Shown: positions 14,383 to 23,273, counted from the stretch's first letter. The stretch: 38,628 nucleotides of DNA from Lachnospiraceae bacterium UBA7481 (GCA_002478505.1 DLOP01000022.1:28919-67546); one strand, 5' to 3'. Numbers and translations: made by a program. The notes: generated by a model from the sequence alone, not told the origin.

Positions 14383-14530
14383 GCCGTTGACAAATTCGCC
14401 TATGTAAGAAAATTCTAAAATCCGGAATACATTTTCCTTGCGGCAGATAGCCGAATCACTTATAATAAGTTCCATAAGGACAAATATGCATTGGGGAATA
14501 GATATTAAGATAGATTCAGGAGAGGAACAG

Positions 14531-15613
14531 ATGTTTCAGATAAAAGGGAAAAAAATTCTGCAGCAGGCTGGCAGGAGGCTGTTCTGCCTGCTGGTCTGCG
14601 CGGCGCTGCTTGCCGCTTTGAGTGGATGCAGGGACGATACGGAGTTTGTGCTTACTACGGGATTCTATGAAAATGAGGTATTCCGTATCGAGAGGATGAG
14701 CTGTTACACGCCGGAGGTCATGATCTATCTGAACAATATCAGGAATCAGTATGCAGATGTTTTTGGAGAGGAGATCTTTGCCCAGAGCATCGACGGACTT
14801 CCGATTGAGGAGAGCATTAAGCAGACTGTCTTGGCAAGGATTGCAAAGATCAAAATGATGAATCTGATGGCGGAATATTATGAGATTACATTGGATGAGC
14901 GGGAACAGGAGCTGGTTGAAAACGCTGCGGCGGAATATTATCAGTCATTAAGCGCTGATGAGATAGCTGCCATGGATGGGGCGACGCAGGAAACGGTGCG
15001 GCAGCTTTATGAAGAATATGCTCTTGCCAATAAGGTGTATCAGAGTCTTGTGCAGGATGTGGACCGGGAGATCAGTGATGATGAAGCGCGGACGGTGACA
15101 GTGCGGCAGATATTCCTCACGACCACATACGATAGGGGCAATGGAGAACGCGTTGCTGTTTCAACGGCGGAGCGGGAGGCGGTCTACCGGCAGGCGGAGA
15201 GCATTTGTGAGCGGATTGCGGCAGGAGAGGATTTTAATGCATTGGCATCGGAATATAGCGACGCAGAGGAAGTGGAGGCATATTACCGCAAAGGGGAGCA
15301 TGAAGAAGCTTTGACGGAGGCGGTCTTTAACCTTGCAGAGAACGAAGTCAGCGGTATCGTGGAAGGAGATCAGGGATATTATATCTTCTGGTGCATCAGT
15401 ACCTATGATATGGAGCAGACGGAGGCAGCCAAACGTGAAATTTTAAAAGAGCGGCAGCAGGAGATGTTTGGACAGATCTACACGATGTTTATAGGAGACA
15501 AGAAGTGTTATTTAAATGAAGAATTATGGAACACTGTCAGCTTCACAGAGCAGGCATCCGGCGCAACCTCCAATTTCTTTGACATTTATGCGAAATATTT
15601 TTCTGCTAATTAA
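14531..15613 (+). CDS. PpiC/PrsA-type peptidyl-prolyl isomerase lipoprotein
   Basis: A 360-residue exported foldase. Signal peptide and lipobox are MFQIKGKK through LSGC (C33). A SurA-like helical N-domain (about 45-180) is followed by a PpiC parvulin domain (about 205-310) with VRQIFLTTT, ICERIAAGEDFNALASEYSD, and the end FNLAENEVSGIVEGDQGYYIFW. Such lipoproteins help fold secreted proteins outside the membrane. The parvulin domain is compact, so activity is uncertain. I start at ATG 14531, after AGGAGAGGA; a longer frame from 14438 lacks support. It is probably transcribed alone, since htpG has its own promoter. Confidence 0.85.
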   Translation: MFQIKGKKILQQAGRRLFCLLVCAALLAALSGCRDDTEFVLTTGFYENEVFRIERMSCYTPEVMIYLNNIRNQYADVFGEEIFAQSIDGLPIEESIKQTVLARIAKIKMMNLMAEYYEITLDEREQELVENAAAEYYQSLSADEIAAMDGATQETVRQLYEEYALANKVYQSLVQDVDREISDDEARTVTVRQIFLTTTYDRGNGERVAVSTAEREAVYRQAESICERIAAGEDFNALASEYSDAEEVEAYYRKGEHEEALTEAVFNLAENEVSGIVEGDQGYYIFWCISTYDMEQTEAAKREILKERQQEMFGQIYTMFIGDKKCYLNEELWNTVSFTEQASGATSNFFDIYAKYFSAN

Positions 15614-15622
15614 GTGTATAAG

Positions 15623-15682
15623 CTGGTACATAAACTGGCATATTAACTGTTACATTATCTGGTACATTATCTGGCACATGAG
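15623..15682 (+). repeat. Five degenerate 12-bp tandem repeats
   Basis: Units CTGGTACATAAA, CTGGCATATTAA, CTGTTACATTAT, CTGGTACATTAT and CTGGCACATGAG run head to tail without spacers from just after the PpiC stop up to the first base of the 99-bp palindromic element. Confidence 0.7.
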
Positions 15683-15780
15683 GTTTACATAACCTGCAGT
15701 TTTATAATTCAAGTTCCAAAAATGATTTCATTTATGATGTTTTTGGAACTTGAATTATAAAACAAAGAGTTATGTAAACC
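15682..15780 (+). repeat. 99-bp palindromic element, copy 1
   Basis: Outer arms of 12 bp (15682-15693 and 15769-15780) pair perfectly. Five-base internal loops follow on each side, then perfect 24-bp inner arms (15699-15722 and 15740-15763) around a 17-base loop TGATTTCATTTATGATG. A second copy of the same length and layout lies inverted at 33383-33481. The ends (ACATAAC, GTTATGT), the loop and the inner GTTCCAAAAA are conserved; the rest of the inner arms is not. It lies between the PpiC gene and the htpG promoter. Confidence 0.88.
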
Positions 15781-15795
15781 GTATAAAACAAATTA

Positions 15796-15822
15796 CTAGC
15801 ACTCATTCAAAATGAGTGCTAA
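15796..15822 (+). promoter_or_regulatory. CIRCE operator (HrcA-binding site)
   Basis: The inverted repeat CTAGCACTC-N9-GAGTGCTAA matches the CIRCE consensus TTAGCACTC-N9-GAGTGCTAA except for one outer base. It lies just upstream of the htpG -35 box, so htpG should be repressed by HrcA and induced by heat. Confidence 0.93.
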
Positions 15823-15829
15823 TTTTTTC

Positions 15830-15858
15830 TTGACATTTACTGCTGGCAGTATTAAACT
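15830..15858 (+). promoter_or_regulatory. htpG promoter
   Basis: TTGACA at 15830-15835 and TAAACT at 15853-15858 with a 17-base spacer, seven bases after the CIRCE element. Confidence 0.75.
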
Positions 15859-15906
15859 ATATTTTATGTAAGATAAAATATTTCAGAAGGAAGGACGTGA
15901 CGTAAG

Positions 15907-18003
15907 ATGTCAGCAAAGCAAGGAAGTTTATCTATTAATAGCGAAAACATATTCCCGATCATTAAGAAGTGGCTGTATTCCGACCACGATATCTTTTTCC
16001 GGGAGTTGATCAGTAACGGTTGTGACGCGATTACCAAATTAAGGAAGCTGGATATGATGGGAGAGTATTCCCTGCCTGCGGAGTATAAGCCGAAGGTGGA
16101 AGTGATCGTCAGCCCGGAGAAAAAGACGATCCGGTTTATTGATAACGGTCTTGGCATGACAGCGGACGAAGTTGAGGAATACATCAATCAGATCGCATTT
16201 TCCGGCGCTACGGATTTTATTGAGAAATATAAGGACAAGGCCAATGAAGACCAGATCATCGGTCATTTCGGACTGGGATTTTATTCCGCGTTTATGGTGG
16301 CGGATGAGGTGCAGATCGACACATTATCTTATAAAGAAGGCGCGAAAGCAGTCCATTGGGCATGTGACGGCGGGACGGAATATTCCATGGAAGACGGCAG
16401 CAAGTCGGAGGTTGGTACGGAGATCACACTGTTTGTGAATGAGGACTGCCTGAAATTTGCTAATAAATATGAGGCGGAATCCGTTCTGAAGAAATATTGT
16501 TCTTTCATGCCGTATGAGATCTATCTGAGTCAGGAAGGCGAAGAACTGACGCAGATGATCGACCCGGAGGAAAAACTGGATACGGATATCGTGATCGAAA
16601 CGGTCAAGCAGGAGGCGAAGGAAGGGGAAGAACCGAAGGAGCGTTTAAAGATCAAAAAACGTCCTGAGCCGATCAATGATACCACGCCGCTCTGGGCGAA
16701 GCATCCCAATGATTGTACTAAGGATGAGTATATCGCATTTTACCGGAAGGTATTTAATGATTACAAGGAGCCGTTGTTCTGGATCCACCTGAATATGGAT
16801 TATCCGTTTAATCTGAAGGGTATCTTATATTTCCCGAAGATCAATATGGAATATGAATCCATCGAGGGCGTGATCAAGCTCTACAATAATCAGGTATTTA
16901 TCGCGGATAATATCAAGGAGGTCATTCCGGAGTTCCTGATGCTCTTAAAAGGCGTGATCGACTGCCCGGATCTGCCGCTGAATGTATCCAGAAGTGCGCT
17001 GCAGAATGATGGGTTTGTTAAGAAGATTTCCGAATATATCAGCAAGAAGGTTGCCGATAAGCTGTCGGGCATGTGCAAGACGGAACGGGAAGAATATATT
17101 AAATACTGGGATGATATCAGTCCGTTTATTAAGTTTGGCTGCTTAAAGGATGATAAGTTCTGCGAGAAGATGACAGACTATATCCTCTTTAAGAATCTGG
17201 CGGGCGAGTATCTGACACTGCCGGAGTGTCTGGAGGTTAAGCCGATCGACACAGAAGACGAAGAGAGTGCTGCCGAGGACGGCAGCTCAGAGAGTGGAAA
17301 AGCTGTGGATGCAGACGGCAACGCAGTCGAGGCGGAGATTGTAGATGCCGATGAAGAAGATGCCGAGGAGGATGCCGCAGCAGAGGAAAAGAAGGAGAAG
17401 ACCGTTTATTATGTGACGGATGAGCAGCAGCAGAGCCAGTATATCAATATGTTCAAAAAGGCAAAGAAGGATGCCGTGATGCTGACGCACAGTATTGACC
17501 AGCCGTTTGTGACGCAGCTGGAGAGCAAGAATGAGGGCATTAAGTTTATGCGTATCGACGCTGACCTGACGGATGACCTGAAAGCCAAGACAAGCAAAAA
17601 GGCGCAGGAAGAACTGGACAAGCAGACAGAGGAGCTTGAGAAGATCTTTAAAAAAGCCATCAAGAAGGATAATATCAAAGTTAAAGTGGAAAAGCTCAAG
17701 AACAAGGATATCTCTTCTATGCTTACAGTCTCCGAGGAGAGCCGCAGGATGCAGGATATGATGAAGATGTATTCCATGCCCGGAATGGATATGGGGATGT
17801 TCGGCAAGGAAGGACAGACGCTGATCCTGAATGCGAATAATAAGCTGGTGCAGAAGATTTTAGAGGAAAAGGAAGGCGACAAGGTACAGCTTCTCTGTGA
17901 GCAGCTTTACGATCTGGCGCTTCTGCAGAATGCGCCGCTGGCGCCGGAGGCGATGACGAAGTTTGTGGCGCGGAGCAATAAGATCATGATGATGCTGGCT
18001 TGA
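15907..18003 (+). CDS. htpG: Molecular chaperone HtpG (Hsp90)
   Basis: A 698-residue Hsp90. The GHKL ATPase domain (1-230) has FRELISNGCDA (E33 is the catalytic base), IDNGLGM (78-84), and GHFGLGFYSAFMV (119-131). The middle domain follows, with the signature LPLNVSRSALQND and the ATP-contacting arginine. The C-terminal dimerisation domain ends NKIMMML. It is longer than E. coli HtpG (624 residues), partly through an acidic Glu/Asp/Ala-rich insertion at about 445-498 between the two parts of the middle region. It is a single gene between a CIRCE-controlled promoter and a hairpin terminator. GAAGGAAGGA at 15886-15895 precedes the ATG. Confidence 0.97.
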   Translation: MSAKQGSLSINSENIFPIIKKWLYSDHDIFFRELISNGCDAITKLRKLDMMGEYSLPAEYKPKVEVIVSPEKKTIRFIDNGLGMTADEVEEYINQIAFSGATDFIEKYKDKANEDQIIGHFGLGFYSAFMVADEVQIDTLSYKEGAKAVHWACDGGTEYSMEDGSKSEVGTEITLFVNEDCLKFANKYEAESVLKKYCSFMPYEIYLSQEGEELTQMIDPEEKLDTDIVIETVKQEAKEGEEPKERLKIKKRPEPINDTTPLWAKHPNDCTKDEYIAFYRKVFNDYKEPLFWIHLNMDYPFNLKGILYFPKINMEYESIEGVIKLYNNQVFIADNIKEVIPEFLMLLKGVIDCPDLPLNVSRSALQNDGFVKKISEYISKKVADKLSGMCKTEREEYIKYWDDISPFIKFGCLKDDKFCEKMTDYILFKNLAGEYLTLPECLEVKPIDTEDEESAAEDGSSESGKAVDADGNAVEAEIVDADEEDAEEDAAAEEKKEKTVYYVTDEQQQSQYINMFKKAKKDAVMLTHSIDQPFVTQLESKNEGIKFMRIDADLTDDLKAKTSKKAQEELDKQTEELEKIFKKAIKKDNIKVKVEKLKNKDISSMLTVSEESRRMQDMMKMYSMPGMDMGMFGKEGQTLILNANNKLVQKILEEKEGDKVQLLCEQLYDLALLQNAPLAPEAMTKFVARSNKIMMMLA

Positions 18004-18035
18004 ATGCAGCAGATAATAAAAGAACTTTGATAAAC

Positions 18036-18065
18036 GGAAGCCGATCTCGAAAGAGGTCGGCTTCC
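18036..18065. terminator. Stem-loop terminator between convergent genes
   Basis: GGAAGCCGATCTC at 18036-18048 pairs with GAGGTCGGCTTCC at 18053-18065 (one G-T pair) across a GAAA tetraloop. The T-tract is short. It separates htpG from the convergent minus-strand gene. Confidence 0.75.
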
Positions 18066-18108
18066 TTAGATAATATCGTGATTTGTGGTGGAAATGTTCG
18101 TCAATTAT

Positions 18109-19506
18109 TTAATATGCAATATCGCTGATTTTCCACTCCCCGTCGATCCTGACAAAGTAAAAGTGTCCGTCTGTGGGAACGATCTCAGGATCGCGCTGGG
18201 AGGAGAGCTTCATATTCTGTTCAAGATAGACCTCGCAGTAATAAGCGTCTTCATTATAGGCAATAAATTCCCTGATTTCCACATTCTGGATCTCCGGCGT
18301 CTGATGGGAAGCATAATAGAGTCTTGAGGTATTGGCTTTGATCAGTGGCAGCAGGGTACTGTCCGACGGGAAATACGGATCCAGCGCATTGTCCGTCGTA
18401 TCATTTGATACATAATTGGCATACATGGTTACCGCTTCCACCGCATATGCTTTCATGTCTTCGGCATCCGGGCAGTCTGAGGGATAGGGAATGATATAGT
18501 GTCCTGTTGTCTCTTCCGGTAGGACGACATATTCTGTGCCGAAGCTGTTGACGGCAGTAACGGTGGGGGTGATATACAGCCCCTCGCCCTGATAGGTCTT
18601 TATGTCGGGAAGCGTCTGATAGGGCTCCACGAACGTATTTTCCGTGGGAGAGGTGCGGCTGACAAAATAATCCTGATCCAGTTCGATACCGTTGACATAG
18701 ACCTTATAATTTTCCGGAACTTCGATATGAAAATGTTCTAACGGCTGCGTATAAAAGGTGAAAGAGGAGACATACCAGACAGGAAAATCGTAATCAAGAT
18801 GATCGGTTTGTGATTTCCGGAGAGAGACGGTTGCCACGACATACCCGTCGGCAAGGATCTGATATTCCGGAAAATCATCCGTATAAGAAGACGTTTGTTC
18901 ATAGGAAAGCGTCTTTTCTTCCAGAAGTTCTGTCATATAAAGTTTGACGCTTTCTTCCGTTTCAAATTCCGTAATGACGGGAAGAGCTGTCTGCATTTTA
19001 TAGACGGTGTCCATATCCATGTCATAGAAGGACTGCATGACATTGTCCATGGTATGATAAGGCAGGGATGTCTGATATGCGGTCTCATAGGCATCCAGGA
19101 AATCATAAAAATAACCCAGAGCAAAAGCGATCGCGATCGACAGCAGACCAAGCCATATGATCAGAAAGGTTCTGAAGTAATGTGTTTTCTTTTTGACGGC
19201 AGTCTGGCTTTGCCGAACGATTTCAGCGGCCGTTCTTGTATCCGCTATATCGGAGGGATTTTCCGTATAGGGAGATCTGGTCTTGCCGGAAGAATCATTC
19301 GATGGGAGATCCCCGGCGGAATGTTCATCAGGGGTTTCCAGCTTCAGATTGGTCAGTTCCCCGTCATCCGGTTTCCAGCCGCCCTCCGGATAGACAAGCG
19401 CAACGTCGTCCGCCCATCCGTCGTGGATATCTACGGTATAGTTTACCCAGTCGCTGTCTTTAGGATATGTGGAAGAGTTCCCTTTGTTATTCTTTTTCTG
19501 ATTCAT
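18109..19506 (-). CDS. Bitopic membrane protein with a large extracytoplasmic region
   Basis: A 465-residue protein of unknown function. Residues 1-105 are polar and probably cytoplasmic. One transmembrane helix (about 113-135, FRTFLIIWLGLLSIAIAFALG) precedes a long external region. The C-terminal part (about 350-465), ending HFYFVRIDGEWKISDIAY, reads like an NTF2-like fold of the kind found at the end of TcaA/YvbJ-type envelope proteins. A short beta module with VPENYKVYVNGIELD (about 265-285) also recalls those proteins. It is the second gene of a minus-strand operon, 48 bases after the phosphodiester-glycosidase gene, so both likely act at the cell envelope. Confidence 0.72.
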   Translation of the reverse strand: MNQKKNNKGNSSTYPKDSDWVNYTVDIHDGWADDVALVYPEGGWKPDDGELTNLKLETPDEHSAGDLPSNDSSGKTRSPYTENPSDIADTRTAAEIVRQSQTAVKKKTHYFRTFLIIWLGLLSIAIAFALGYFYDFLDAYETAYQTSLPYHTMDNVMQSFYDMDMDTVYKMQTALPVITEFETEESVKLYMTELLEEKTLSYEQTSSYTDDFPEYQILADGYVVATVSLRKSQTDHLDYDFPVWYVSSFTFYTQPLEHFHIEVPENYKVYVNGIELDQDYFVSRTSPTENTFVEPYQTLPDIKTYQGEGLYITPTVTAVNSFGTEYVVLPEETTGHYIIPYPSDCPDAEDMKAYAVEAVTMYANYVSNDTTDNALDPYFPSDSTLLPLIKANTSRLYYASHQTPEIQNVEIREFIAYNEDAYYCEVYLEQNMKLSSQRDPEIVPTDGHFYFVRIDGEWKISDIAY

Positions 19507-19554
19507 AAATACAACTGAGCCTTTCCTGTAAACTATGTTACATATGGATGGAGA

Positions 19555-20652
19555 TTACGGATTCCGTTCCACGACAAAAGCGGTAGGGATCCGTCTGGCA
19601 TAACCGTGCACGCAGTTGCTGATAATCTCCTCGCCGTCGTAAACCATGGAGGAAGACATGCCGCCATCCAGATTATAAGCATTGACTGCGCCATATTCCG
19701 TCATGATTTCAATCAGGTCCGCCATGGAAGCTCCCATGGAGGAAGTCTGTCTGCCTTCAATGACCAGAAAGAGCACTGCACCATCTTCACGCTGGCCAAT
19801 GGCGGTACGGGGATTCAGTCCGCCTCCGGTACCGGAATAGCTCGCAGATCTGCCGTTGATAATGATAGCCGGACCAAAAGATACGGCGTCCCGCATGCCG
19901 ATGGAGAGAGCGTGGGAGGCGGTCATGGTGCCGACCACAAGCACATTATCATTGGTAAAACCACAAAGTCCGTATGCTGTATCGGGTTCTCCGATCAACA
20001 GTTTTCCCTCGGAGATGACGATGCCTTCCGGAAGGCTGCCGCTGCCCAGACCGGACTGATCTTCATATTTTCCGCCGTTGATGCCCGCAATGCAGTCATA
20101 TTTGTCTACCATGTCCAAAAGGGTGATGCCACGGCCTTCTATGGAAAAATGGTCGATGACGGCGAGCTTTACCCGTGAAGGGTCCTGTATGATCATTATT
20201 TTGCCATAATACATACGTCCGTGGACTTCATAGACTTCGATTCCGTCTTCGCAGATTTCGGCGTCAGAGGGGACGCTTACTTCGGCAATATTGGAAGAAG
20301 CGCTTGCAGCCTCCTGCTGCGCGACAATATTGATCAATGTCGTGTCTGTTACTTCATTAAAAGCAACAGTATTATTTTTGGCTTGTATGGCAGCAATTTC
20401 CTCGTCGGATAAATAGAGCTTTGCCATGATGCCTCCGGCGCTGGATTCCATGACGGAAGCCACAAACAGGTCACGTACATAAGGAGACGGGCCTTTATTT
20501 ATATATAGAAGAAAAACATACAGACCGGCAAGCAGTACAAGCAATGTGGAAAAAAGCCACAGGAAAAAACGTCCGGTGATCATCAGCAACATATGCAGAA
20601 CGGGTCTCTCTTTTTTTTCCAATTTATGGGATTTTTTCATGTTTGTACTCAT
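19555..20652 (-). CDS. Phosphodiester glycosidase (NAGPA/DUF2233) membrane protein
   Basis: A 365-residue protein with a cytoplasmic basic N-terminus, one membrane anchor (about 20-50, MLLMITGRFFLWLFSTLLVLLAGLYVFLLY) and an external NAGPA domain (about 150-362). Diagnostic motifs are CIAGINGGKYE, FGPAIIINGR, GGLNPRTAIGQREDG and the catalytic-site block YNLDGGMSSSM. Bacterial members hydrolyse phosphodiester-linked sugars or act in exopolysaccharide/wall metabolism; the substrate here is unknown. AAAGGAG lies about nine bases before the ATG at 20652. A leader of about 170 bases with a terminator-like hairpin precedes it. It is co-transcribed with the membrane protein downstream. Confidence 0.87.
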   Translation of the reverse strand: MSTNMKKSHKLEKKERPVLHMLLMITGRFFLWLFSTLLVLLAGLYVFLLYINKGPSPYVRDLFVASVMESSAGGIMAKLYLSDEEIAAIQAKNNTVAFNEVTDTTLINIVAQQEAASASSNIAEVSVPSDAEICEDGIEVYEVHGRMYYGKIMIIQDPSRVKLAVIDHFSIEGRGITLLDMVDKYDCIAGINGGKYEDQSGLGSGSLPEGIVISEGKLLIGEPDTAYGLCGFTNDNVLVVGTMTASHALSIGMRDAVSFGPAIIINGRSASYSGTGGGLNPRTAIGQREDGAVLFLVIEGRQTSSMGASMADLIEIMTEYGAVNAYNLDGGMSSSMVYDGEEIISNCVHGYARRIPTAFVVERNP

Positions 20653-20849
20653 GTTGCGAGTCTCCTTTAAAGCAGCTAATATACCAATTAATGGATCAAC
20701 GTCTGTGCTACAACTGCTTTTTGGGGTACTGCTTTGTCAGCCACAAAAAATAAAAAGTCCCCAAAAGGGCTGACTATTTATATTATATATAAGCGTAAAC
20801 ATATGTATTTATATCACATTTAAATAATTTTTGCAACGACAAATATTGA
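20653..20849 (-). promoter_or_regulatory. Structured leader with promoter, early terminator and pseudoknot-capable pairing
   Basis: On the minus strand a promoter TTGCAA-N17-TATAAA (about 20807-20835) is followed by a hairpin with a long U-tract at 20744-20775. The sequence CTTTTTGGGG at 20717-20726 (plus-strand reading) complements 20759-20767, and GTCAGCC at 20736-20742 complements 20768-20774. The pairings cross, as in a pseudoknot, and would compete with the terminator hairpin. I cannot match it to a known riboswitch class. Confidence 0.45.
20744..20775 (-). terminator. Terminator-like hairpin inside the NAGPA leader
   Basis: On the minus strand AGTC/GACT and CCC/GGG stems around TTTT are followed by TTTTTATTTTTT. 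As no minus-strand gene lies upstream, this looks like a premature terminator (attenuator) for the gene at 20652. Confidence 0.55.
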
Positions 20850-20926
20850 CAATAAAATAATAAACCCTGATATCTAAGGAAAATCACCACATTATGTATT
20901 CTTAATGTATCTTTTTTGAAAAAAGA

Positions 20927-20955
20927 TTGACGTGCTATGAAAAAAAGCATATAGT
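20927..20955 (+). promoter_or_regulatory. Promoter of the lipoprotein array
   Basis: TTGACG at 20927-20932 and TATAGT at 20950-20955 with a 17-base spacer, about 60 bases before the first lipoprotein start. An A/T hairpin (TCTTTTTTGAAAAAAGA) lies just upstream. Confidence 0.65.
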
Positions 20956-21017
20956 GTTTATTTGAAGAAGTTTTTATTTTAAGTATGGAAACATACATAT
21001 TGAGGAGGAAAAGCAAA

Positions 21018-21605
21018 ATGAAAAAGAGCTTAGTAGTATCAGTAGCAGTAGGACTAAGCATGCTGCTGCTGGCAGGATGCGGAGAGAAACAGGGGTTTGA
21101 GGACGCTGAACATTATACTTTGAACAAATGTGATGCCTCAAGTGAAAAACTTGTTGAAGTAAGTGTAGGCAGTCCATGGAGTTATGACGATAAAAATTCC
21201 CACGATGAGAAAGATATGTACCTGGATCATGAGGACGGCGGTTATATTTATATCAGTAACGAGGCGTTTGAACCGTTATATACTCATGCGGCTGCGTATG
21301 TTAGCGGAAAAAGTGTAGACTCCTCCACTAAGGAATATTTTGAGGAGAATGGTTATCTGGATTATAAATGTAACTTTGAGGTGATCGGCTCTGCGTTTGA
21401 CAGAAGCGATCTGATCCTTGCGAAAGAATCTTATACTTATGATAACGGCAGTACAAAGTCAGATGAGAAATGTACCTATCTTCTGCTCAAGTATAGTGAT
21501 GACGGGCTCATTGAATTTTTGACAGTCGCTTTTTATGGTGTGGATATCGACGACTGGGAGGATGAGGATTTTGAGGAACTGGCAAGAAACCTGTTTGGCA
21601 GATAA
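21018..21605 (+). CDS. Lipoprotein, single C-module (paralog array member 1)
   Basis: A 195-residue lipoprotein: signal MKKSLVVSVAVGLSMLL, lipobox LAGC (C21), then one domain of about 160 residues ending LFGR. The same domain forms the C-terminal part of the next gene (shared YLDHxDGGYIYISNEA, EYFEENGYLDYKC, EVIGSAFxRSDLIL, ESYTYDNGSTKSDE). So this member lacks the N-module that the other two carry. I start at ATG 21018 after GAGGAGG at 21002-21008; the frame from 20985 runs over the ribosome site. The domain family is not one I recognise; the protein is acidic and likely surface-exposed. Confidence 0.82.
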   Translation: MKKSLVVSVAVGLSMLLLAGCGEKQGFEDAEHYTLNKCDASSEKLVEVSVGSPWSYDDKNSHDEKDMYLDHEDGGYIYISNEAFEPLYTHAAAYVSGKSVDSSTKEYFEENGYLDYKCNFEVIGSAFDRSDLILAKESYTYDNGSTKSDEKCTYLLLKYSDDGLIEFLTVAFYGVDIDDWEDEDFEELARNLFGR

Positions 21606-21704
21606 TAGCTGGTGATTTTTGTTTCATTCTGGTTATTTAAGTGTAGAAGATGTGCATATTTGATGCGTAATCTATTTAATATTATATTTTTTGGAGGAAA
21701 AAAG

Positions 21705-23273
21705 ATGAAAAAGAAGTTGATGACGCTTGCGGTTGCATTAGGTCTTTCGCTGGCAGTGCTGACAGGCTGCGGCAAATCCAAACCCACTGTGGAATCTCTG
21801 GTCGATGGAATGTTTGAGGATGAGATTGAGTCGCTGACAATGGAAACGGAGGCGAATATTAAGCTTTCAGCGACTATAAAGGGGGACAGTGCTGATATCT
21901 CTACGGGTTTAGACGGTGAGATGAAGATTTCCGGTATAGACGGAAAAGGCGATCTGATATACTATTCTGATGGCAAGATGACCGCAGCCGTGGAGGCCAT
22001 GGGGAAAGAGAGTGTGGAGTTTGAGGGATACGTAGTAATGAATGACGAACTGTCGACGTCTTATCTGCATATTGATAATTCGGATGCATGGAATAAGATG
22101 GAAACGGATATTGATAAATCCGACTATTTATCTAACATTGATAAGTTCAAAGAGGCGTGGATGGATGTTTTGAAGGAGAATGGCGAACTTGCTAAAGATA
22201 CTGAGAAAGTAGAAGGCGAGGAGTGCTATGTGATTACTGCTACAGTCAAAGGTGATGATTTATCAGAGGTTTTAAAACTGTCTCAGACCAACTTCAAAGA
22301 TCAGATGGAAAAGTACGGAGACATCTACGAAGAAATTGTTAAAATGTGTGAAGAGGAAGGTATAAAATTAGATATTGATTGGAACGCCTTCGCCGAGTAT
22401 ATATCCGTGGATATTACTTGTTACATTTCCAAAGATACCGGCTATCCGGTAAAAATTGAAGTGGACGCATCTGACACAGATCTTTATGGATTGGTAGAGC
22501 AGATAGTAAAGGATACCGGTCTGGACAAATATGACATCATGGATGAGATCGAGGAACTCTCTTTTTCAAAGTTATATTTTTCCGCGGTGATTTCTAATAT
22601 TAATGATACAGAGGTAGAGGTTCCGGATGATGTGATAGACAATGCGATAGATCTAACAAATGAATTCAACAATCTCATGGGCGGTATCGCGGGCGATCCG
22701 GTTGAGCCTGACCCGATCGAAACAGATCCGGTTGAGCCTGACCCAGTCGAAACAGATCCGGATGAAAATGGGGAAGAATATCATACCTTAAACAAATGTG
22801 ATGAATCGAGTGAAAAACTTGTCGATGTCTACGTAAGCGGTTCATGGAGTTATGACAATGAATATTCTAAAGATGGGGTATATATGTACTTGGACCATAA
22901 GGACGGCGGTTATATTTATATCAGCAATGAGGCGCCTGACCCATTATATTCTTATGCTGTGGCTTATGTTATGGGAACAAGTGTAGGCTCCTCCGATATA
23001 GAATATTTTGAGGAGAATGGTTATCTGGATTATAAATGCGATTTTGAAGTGATCGGCTCCGCGTTTGGCAGAAGTGATCTGATTCTTGCGAATGAATCCT
23101 ATACTTATGATAACGGCAGTACGAAGTCGGATGAGGAATGTACCTATCTGCTGATCAGGTATAGCGATGGCGGTCTTATTGAGTTTTTGATGGTTGATTT
23201 TTATAATAAGACTACCGCCGGCTGGACGGATGCGGATTTTGAGGATTTGGCAAGGGAACTGTTTGGCAGATAA
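21705..23273 (+). CDS. Two-module lipoprotein (paralog array member 2)
   Basis: A 522-residue lipoprotein: lipobox LTGC (C22), an N-module of about 310 residues (KPTVESLVDGMFEDEIESL, VEGEECYVITATVKG, VDITCYISKDTGYPVKIE), a proline-rich linker of two ten-residue repeats (DPVEPDPIET), and the C-module shared with the preceding gene. The N-module resembles the exported LppX/DUF6612-like folds found in Firmicute lipoproteins, but only by general layout. GGAGG at 21692-21696 supports ATG 21705 over an earlier ATG at 21612. The C-module and the spacer after it repeat those of member 1, showing duplication of the whole unit. Confidence 0.82.
   Translation: MKKKLMTLAVALGLSLAVLTGCGKSKPTVESLVDGMFEDEIESLTMETEANIKLSATIKGDSADISTGLDGEMKISGIDGKGDLIYYSDGKMTAAVEAMGKESVEFEGYVVMNDELSTSYLHIDNSDAWNKMETDIDKSDYLSNIDKFKEAWMDVLKENGELAKDTEKVEGEECYVITATVKGDDLSEVLKLSQTNFKDQMEKYGDIYEEIVKMCEEEGIKLDIDWNAFAEYISVDITCYISKDTGYPVKIEVDASDTDLYGLVEQIVKDTGLDKYDIMDEIEELSFSKLYFSAVISNINDTEVEVPDDVIDNAIDLTNEFNNLMGGIAGDPVEPDPIETDPVEPDPVETDPDENGEEYHTLNKCDESSEKLVDVYVSGSWSYDNEYSKDGVYMYLDHKDGGYIYISNEAPDPLYSYAVAYVMGTSVGSSDIEYFEENGYLDYKCDFEVIGSAFGRSDLILANESYTYDNGSTKSDEECTYLLIRYSDGGLIEFLMVDFYNKTTAGWTDADFEDLARELFGR
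22695..22760 (+). repeat. 30-bp in-frame tandem repeat (linker)
   Basis: A 30-base unit encoding DPVEPDPIET/DPVEPDPVET occurs at 22695-22724 and 22725-22754, followed by a six-base partial third copy. It joins the two modules of the lipoprotein and is likely to vary in number between strains. Confidence 0.85.

Noticed and set aside
13875..14475. Two long minus-strand frames of 165-172 codons over the coat protein gene
   Set aside because: They are shadows of the plus-strand coat gene and its terminator, with no ribosome site and an unlikely composition.
15623..15682. 12-bp tandem repeats as a CRISPR array or plasmid iterons
   Set aside because: No unique spacers and units too short for CRISPR; no replication initiator gene nearby for iterons.
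18109..19518. Plus-strand frames of 67-207 codons over the minus-strand membrane protein
   Set aside because: The minus-strand gene has a clear transmembrane segment and coherent domains; the plus frames are Ile/Arg/Gly-rich shadows.
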